This document shows, one piece after another, positions 61,105 to 64,000 of a stretch of DNA of 64,000 nt. Every line of letters starts with the position of its first letter. Positions within the stretch are counted from its first letter, which is position 1. Made by a program: the position numbers and the translations under genes. The stretch comes from Microbacterium elymi (lineage in GTDB: Bacteria > Actinomycetota > Actinomycetes > Actinomycetales > Microbacteriaceae), in NCBI RefSeq assembly GCF_021582895.2, contig NZ_CP091139.2, positions 2,418,001-2,482,000 on the forward strand. Reading direction: 5' to 3'. The notes under the pieces are model-generated. The model did not search any database. It saw nothing but the letters and a program-made list of their open reading frames with translations, and was not told the origin of the DNA.

Positions 61105-61789
61105 GTGGCGGACAGCAAGGGTGAGGGCGCGGCCCGGCGCGCCTGGCCGTCCCGGCGCCCGAAGCGGGCGACGGTCTCGGACATGGTGGCGGAGGGGCTG
61201 TACGTCGCGTCGGCGGCGACCAGACTCGCGCTGAAGAACCGCATCCTCGTCGAGACGATCAGCCTCGGCGAGGACTTCGACGTGGAGCGGTTCATGCCCG
61301 CGGCGCGCGAGACGCTGCTGGGTGGCAGCCGAGGCCGAGGAGGACGCCCGTCGGGTCGAGGCCGCGCGCAGGCGCGCCAGCCGCCGGCACAGCGACTCCT
61401 ACGGCACGCACGACTACCGCAGCCGGGATGTGCGCAATCTGCGCAGGCGCCAGCATCAGTCCGAGCGGGTCGCGGCCAAGCTGCGCGAGCGCGCCGAGGA
61501 TCCGGAGGAGCTGCGCATCCTGGTCGAAGGAGCGCGCGAGGCCGCCTGGTCGGATGTCGAGCGCAACATCGATCGCACGCTGCGCATCGAGGCGGCGCGC
61601 CCCGATCTCGAGCCGGACTACGACAAGCTGCGCGAGGCGCGGATGCAGTCGCTGCGTCTGGTCGACCTGCCGCGGCTGGCCGCCCACCGGCGCCGCAACG
61701 CCGAGGGCGCGTCCGGCGAGCAGGACGAGCCGGTCGCGACGGATGCCCCGGCCCGGGCCGCCGGCGTCGACCTCTCCGAACTGGAGTAG
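61105..61789 (+). CDS. Conserved actinobacterial protein of unknown function (one frameshift)
   Basis: About 228 residues, strongly charged. The first ~70 residues (KRATVSDMVAEGLYVASAATRLALKNRILVETISLGEDFDVERFM) look globular; the rest is predicted coiled coil rich in Arg and Glu (AEEAEEDARRVEAARRRASRRH; HDYRSRDVRNLRRRQHQSERVAAKLRERAED). About two bases are missing near 61320 (restoring LLAVAEEAEED). I do not recognise a function; similar proteins stand next to this tRNA-Arg in related actinobacteria as far as I recall. Confidence 0.78.
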
Positions 61790-61866
61790 GCCGGGGGTGC
61801 CGCGCGGATTCGCACCGGCGCCGTCCGTCGGTTAGGATTGACGACGGTGCGCATCAGTGTGCACGA

Positions 61867-61939
61867 GCGCTCGTAGCTCAATGGATAGAGCATCTGACTA
61901 CGGATCAGAAGGTTGGGGGTTCGAGTCCCTTCGAGCGCA
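61867..61939 (+). tRNA. tRNA-Arg (ACG)
   Basis: A 73-base cloverleaf. The acceptor arm GCGCTCG pairs with CGAGCGC, discriminator A; D arm with TAGCTCAATGGATAGAGC; anticodon arm CTGA-CTACGGA-TCAG with anticodon ACG; T arm GGGGGTTCGAGTCCCT. CCA is not encoded. ACG (read as ICG) serves the CGC/CGT codons that dominate arginine codons here. Confidence 0.97.
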
Positions 61940-61948
61940 CACTGCGTT

Positions 61949-61995
61949 GAGACAGTGCCTGGCCCCGGTTCTTCGGAACCGGGGCCATTGTCTTT
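61949..61995. terminator. Rho-independent terminator after tRNA-Arg, likely bidirectional
   Basis: A perfect 12-bp stem TGGCCCCGGTTC / GAACCGGGGCCA (61960-61971 and 61976-61987) closed by a TTCG tetraloop and followed by TTGTCTTT. An outer AGACA/TGTCT pair lengthens it and puts an A-rich side on the other strand, so it can also stop transcription of the convergent GntR gene ending at 62024. Confidence 0.92.
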
Positions 61996-62023
61996 CCCAC
62001 GGCCGATCGAAGGCGGGTGCCGC

Positions 62024-62796
62024 TCACTCCGGCGCGTCGCTGACGCCCAGCGGACGCAAGCGCGGGCGGCTCGGTGGTGGGCTGCGCGATCGTGTCGACC
62101 TCGACGCCGACCTCGTCCAGTCGTCCGGAAAGGCGGGCCACGGCCTCGTCGAACTGCGTCTGCAGGGCCGCGATCGCGGCGTCGGCGTCGCCGGCGCGCA
62201 GCGCGTCGACCAGCGCGCGATAGGTGGGGGAGACATCCCGCCGCACGGTGTACTCATCGCTGGTGCTGAAGCTCGCGATGCGCGTCTCGATCGCGAGCGT
62301 CGCGATGTACTGCGACAGCCGCCGGTTGCCGGATGCCTCGACCAGGCGCCGGTGGAACACCAGATCCGCATCGCCGATGGCGCGGGCATCATCGCCGGCG
62401 CTGACGCGCACCAGTTCGGCGAGGGCGGCGTCGATGTCGCCCAGCACCGATGCATCGGCCTGGCGGACGATCAGCCGGATCGCTTCGAACTCGACCGCCG
62501 CACGCGCGTCGTACAGATCCTGCAGATGCTCGGACCCGATGACGCTCACCCGCAGCCCGCGCCCGGGCGTCGCCGTCAGCAGGCCTTCCTGCACCAGCCG
62601 TTGCGCGGCCTCCCGCAGCGGGCTGCGGCTCACGCCCAGCCTGCGACGAGATCTCCACCTCGCCGATCGGGCTGCCCACGGCCAGCGCACCCGAGAAGAT
62701 CGCGGTGCGCAGCTCGATCGCAATCAGGTCGACGGTCGAACTGCGCGGAACGGGGAACACGCTCCCCGAGCCGAGGGGCGCTTTCACTGCGGACAT
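62024..62796 (-). CDS. GntR-family regulator, FCD subfamily (two frameshifts)
   Basis: About 256 residues. HTH with IGEVEISSQLGVSRSPLREAAQRLVQEGLLTATPGRGLRV; FCD domain with DARAAVEFEAIRLIV, DLVFHRRLVEASGNRRL and YRALVDALRAGDADAAIAAL. Breaks: GCCTGC on the plus strand at 62639-62644 (reading GCAGC in the coding sense gives SSQLGVSRSPLREA) and GCAAGC at 62056-62061 (restoring PPALRPLGVSDAPE and the stop at 62024). Strong AAGGAG ribosome site. It is divergent from an amino-acid-binding protein gene and may regulate it. Confidence 0.9.
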
Positions 62797-62917
62797 GGGT
62801 GCTCCTTCAACGTGCACGGTGGCGGCTGACCGTCGGCCGTCACTCCGGCATTCCGCTGAGTCCACGGTACCGGCGCACCCCAGCGGCGACCGTCATTGGC
62901 GAGGTCAGGATAACAAC

Positions 62918-62933
62918 TCTGCATACAATCAGA
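62918..62933. promoter_or_regulatory. Possible GntR/FCD operator in the divergent promoter region
   Basis: TCTG-CATACAAT-CAGA is an imperfect inverted repeat in the AT-rich part of the 276-base gap 62797-63072 between the FCD-GntR gene and the binding-protein gene. Its GCATACAAT core is the reverse complement of part of the 7286-7297 candidate site. No other feature is evident in this gap. Confidence 0.35.
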
Positions 62934-63072
62934 CAAATAGACGCTCAGATTGCACGACTGTCCACGAATCGGCATAAGGTTGTTGACGGCCATCACCCAT
63001 TTCGGGCCGGGTCGCCAGGCACGCGCACCGCGCTGGCTGAGTGGTTCGCCCCGCACACCACCGAAAGAGGAA

Positions 63073-63991
63073 ATGATGACGAAGCGTTCCACGCTCACCC
63101 GGATCGGGGTCGCCGGCGCGGGCGTCCTGGCTCTGACGATGCTCGCCGCCTGCAGCGGCGGCGGAGGATCCAGCGACTCGGACAGCGGAAAGAGCACGCT
63201 CGAGCAAGCTGAAGGCGAAGGGCTCGATCACGGTCGCAGTCGCGGACGAGCGCCCGTACTCCTGGAAGGAGGGCGGCGAGGCCAAGGGTGCGACGATCGC
63301 GATCGACAAGGAAATCTTCAAGGCCATCGGCATCGACGAGGTCAAGGTCGTCGAGGTCGACTGGAACTCGCTGATCCCCGGCCTGAACGCCGGTCGCTTC
63401 GACGCGGTCAGCGCCGGCATGTCGATCCTGCCCGACCGCTGCGCGCAGGCGGCGTTCGCCGACCCGGAGATCATGTACACGACCGGCCTGATGGTCGCCA
63501 AGGGCAATCCGCTCGGCCTTCAGACGCTCGATGACGTGAAGAAGGCGCAGGATGCCGGCAAGGACGTCAAGCTCGCGGTGCTCAACGGCGGCATCGAAGC
63601 CGGGTACGCCGACAGCCTGGGCCTGAAGGTGTCGCAGTCGGTCAAGGATGCGCAGAGCGGCATGGATGTCGTGGCCAACGGTCGCGCGGATGTGTTCGCC
63701 ATGACCGCCATCTCGCTGAACTACATGGCCAAGAACAGCGGCAACGACAAGGTCGAGACCACTCCCGCGTTCGTGCAGAAGATCGACGGAGTCGAGCAGA
63801 TCGGCGCCGGCACCGAGGTGTTCCGCAAGGGCGACACCGAGCTGCTGAAGGCCTACAACGAGCAACTGGACAAGATCACGAGCGACGAGGACACCTACCT
63901 CGGCCTGGTCGGCGAGTACGGATTCACCAAGGAGAACATGCCTCCGGCCGACCTGACCACCGAGCAGCTCTGCAAGGGCGACGAGGGCTGA
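63073..63991 (+). CDS. Ectoine/polar-amino-acid-type ABC substrate-binding lipoprotein (one frameshift)
   Basis: About 305 residues of SBP_bac_3. Lipobox TMLAACSGG (Cys ~24). Core: ITVAVADERPYSWKEGGEAKGATIAIDKEIFKAIGID, VDWNSLIPGLNAGRFDAVSAGMSILPDRC, FADPEIMYTTGLMVAKGN. This pattern resembles EhuB/AotJ-like ectoine or basic-amino-acid binding proteins, but the ligand is not certain. GCAAGC at 63204-63209 breaks it; reading GCAGC gives TLEQLKAKGSITVAV. GAAAGAGGAA ribosome site. Permease and ATPase genes presumably follow beyond the window. Confidence 0.88.
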
Positions 63992-64000
63992 GTCCTCTTG

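Overview
The window looks like chromosomal DNA from a high-GC actinobacterium, most probably a Microbacterium-like member of the Microbacteriaceae. The grounds are strong G/C bias at codon position 3, GTG/ATG starts with ATGA or GTGA overlaps, a DtxR-type iron box, a DUF222/HNH endonuclease, a HelD-like RNA polymerase helicase, an actinobacterial araD-araB-araA operon and a tRNA-Arg(ACG). Almost all of it is catabolic or transport genes with local regulators. I see no phage, plasmid, IS or CRISPR element.

Layout. 1-7.2 kb: acid-catabolism cluster (two fumarate-reductase-like flavoproteins, a hydroxyisobutyrate-dehydrogenase-type enzyme, a metallo-beta-lactamase-fold hydrolase, a PrpF-type isomerase, an MFS carrier, a GntR regulator). 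7.4-8.6 kb: GyrI-like and small membrane proteins. 8.7-16.8 kb: PaaX-type regulator, an NTF2-like/redoxin fusion, VOC and SDR enzymes, and a Liv-type ABC importer whose two permease halves and one ATPase appear fused. 16.9-21.9 kb: LacI regulator and araD-araB-araA with a visible promoter and operator. 22-28.7 kb: HNH endonuclease, iron-box-controlled siderophore reductase, universal stress protein, HelD-like helicase, alditol-oxidase-type enzyme. 28.8-41 kb: esterase, LysR, an oligopeptide-type ABC importer, a PDR-type reductase, a Rieske ferredoxin, two amidohydrolase-2 enzymes and another esterase. 41.1-49.6 kb: a tightly overlapping operon of polar-amino-acid ABC importer, CapA-like protein, CoA-transferase, a fused 2-hydroxyacyl-CoA-dehydratase-like protein and an MFS carrier, then a divergent MarR regulator with a clear operator. 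50.3-64 kb: secreted hydrolase, GH3 beta-glucosidase, PAP2 phosphatase, MFS carrier, TetR, carboxylesterase, nitronate monooxygenase-type enzyme, DUF1992 protein, aldose epimerase, tRNA-Arg with terminator, FCD-GntR and an amino-acid-binding lipoprotein.

The most striking property is not a gene. About half of the genes are frameshifted, and in 30 places the break disappears if a GCTTGC, GCCTGC, GCAAGC or GCAGGC is read as GCTGC or GCAGC, i.e. if one base is removed from a GCWGC motif. A smaller set of breaks are lost bases in G or C runs. I interpret this as systematic sequencing error at a modified GCWGC motif rather than gene decay, and I annotate the affected genes as single CDSs with the break positions stated. 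The best candidate for undescribed biology is the 41.1-49.6 kb operon with its cysteine-poor, two-subunits-in-one dehydratase homologue. No gene-free stretch exceeds 300 bases; the longest (62797-63072) holds a promoter region and a possible GntR site.
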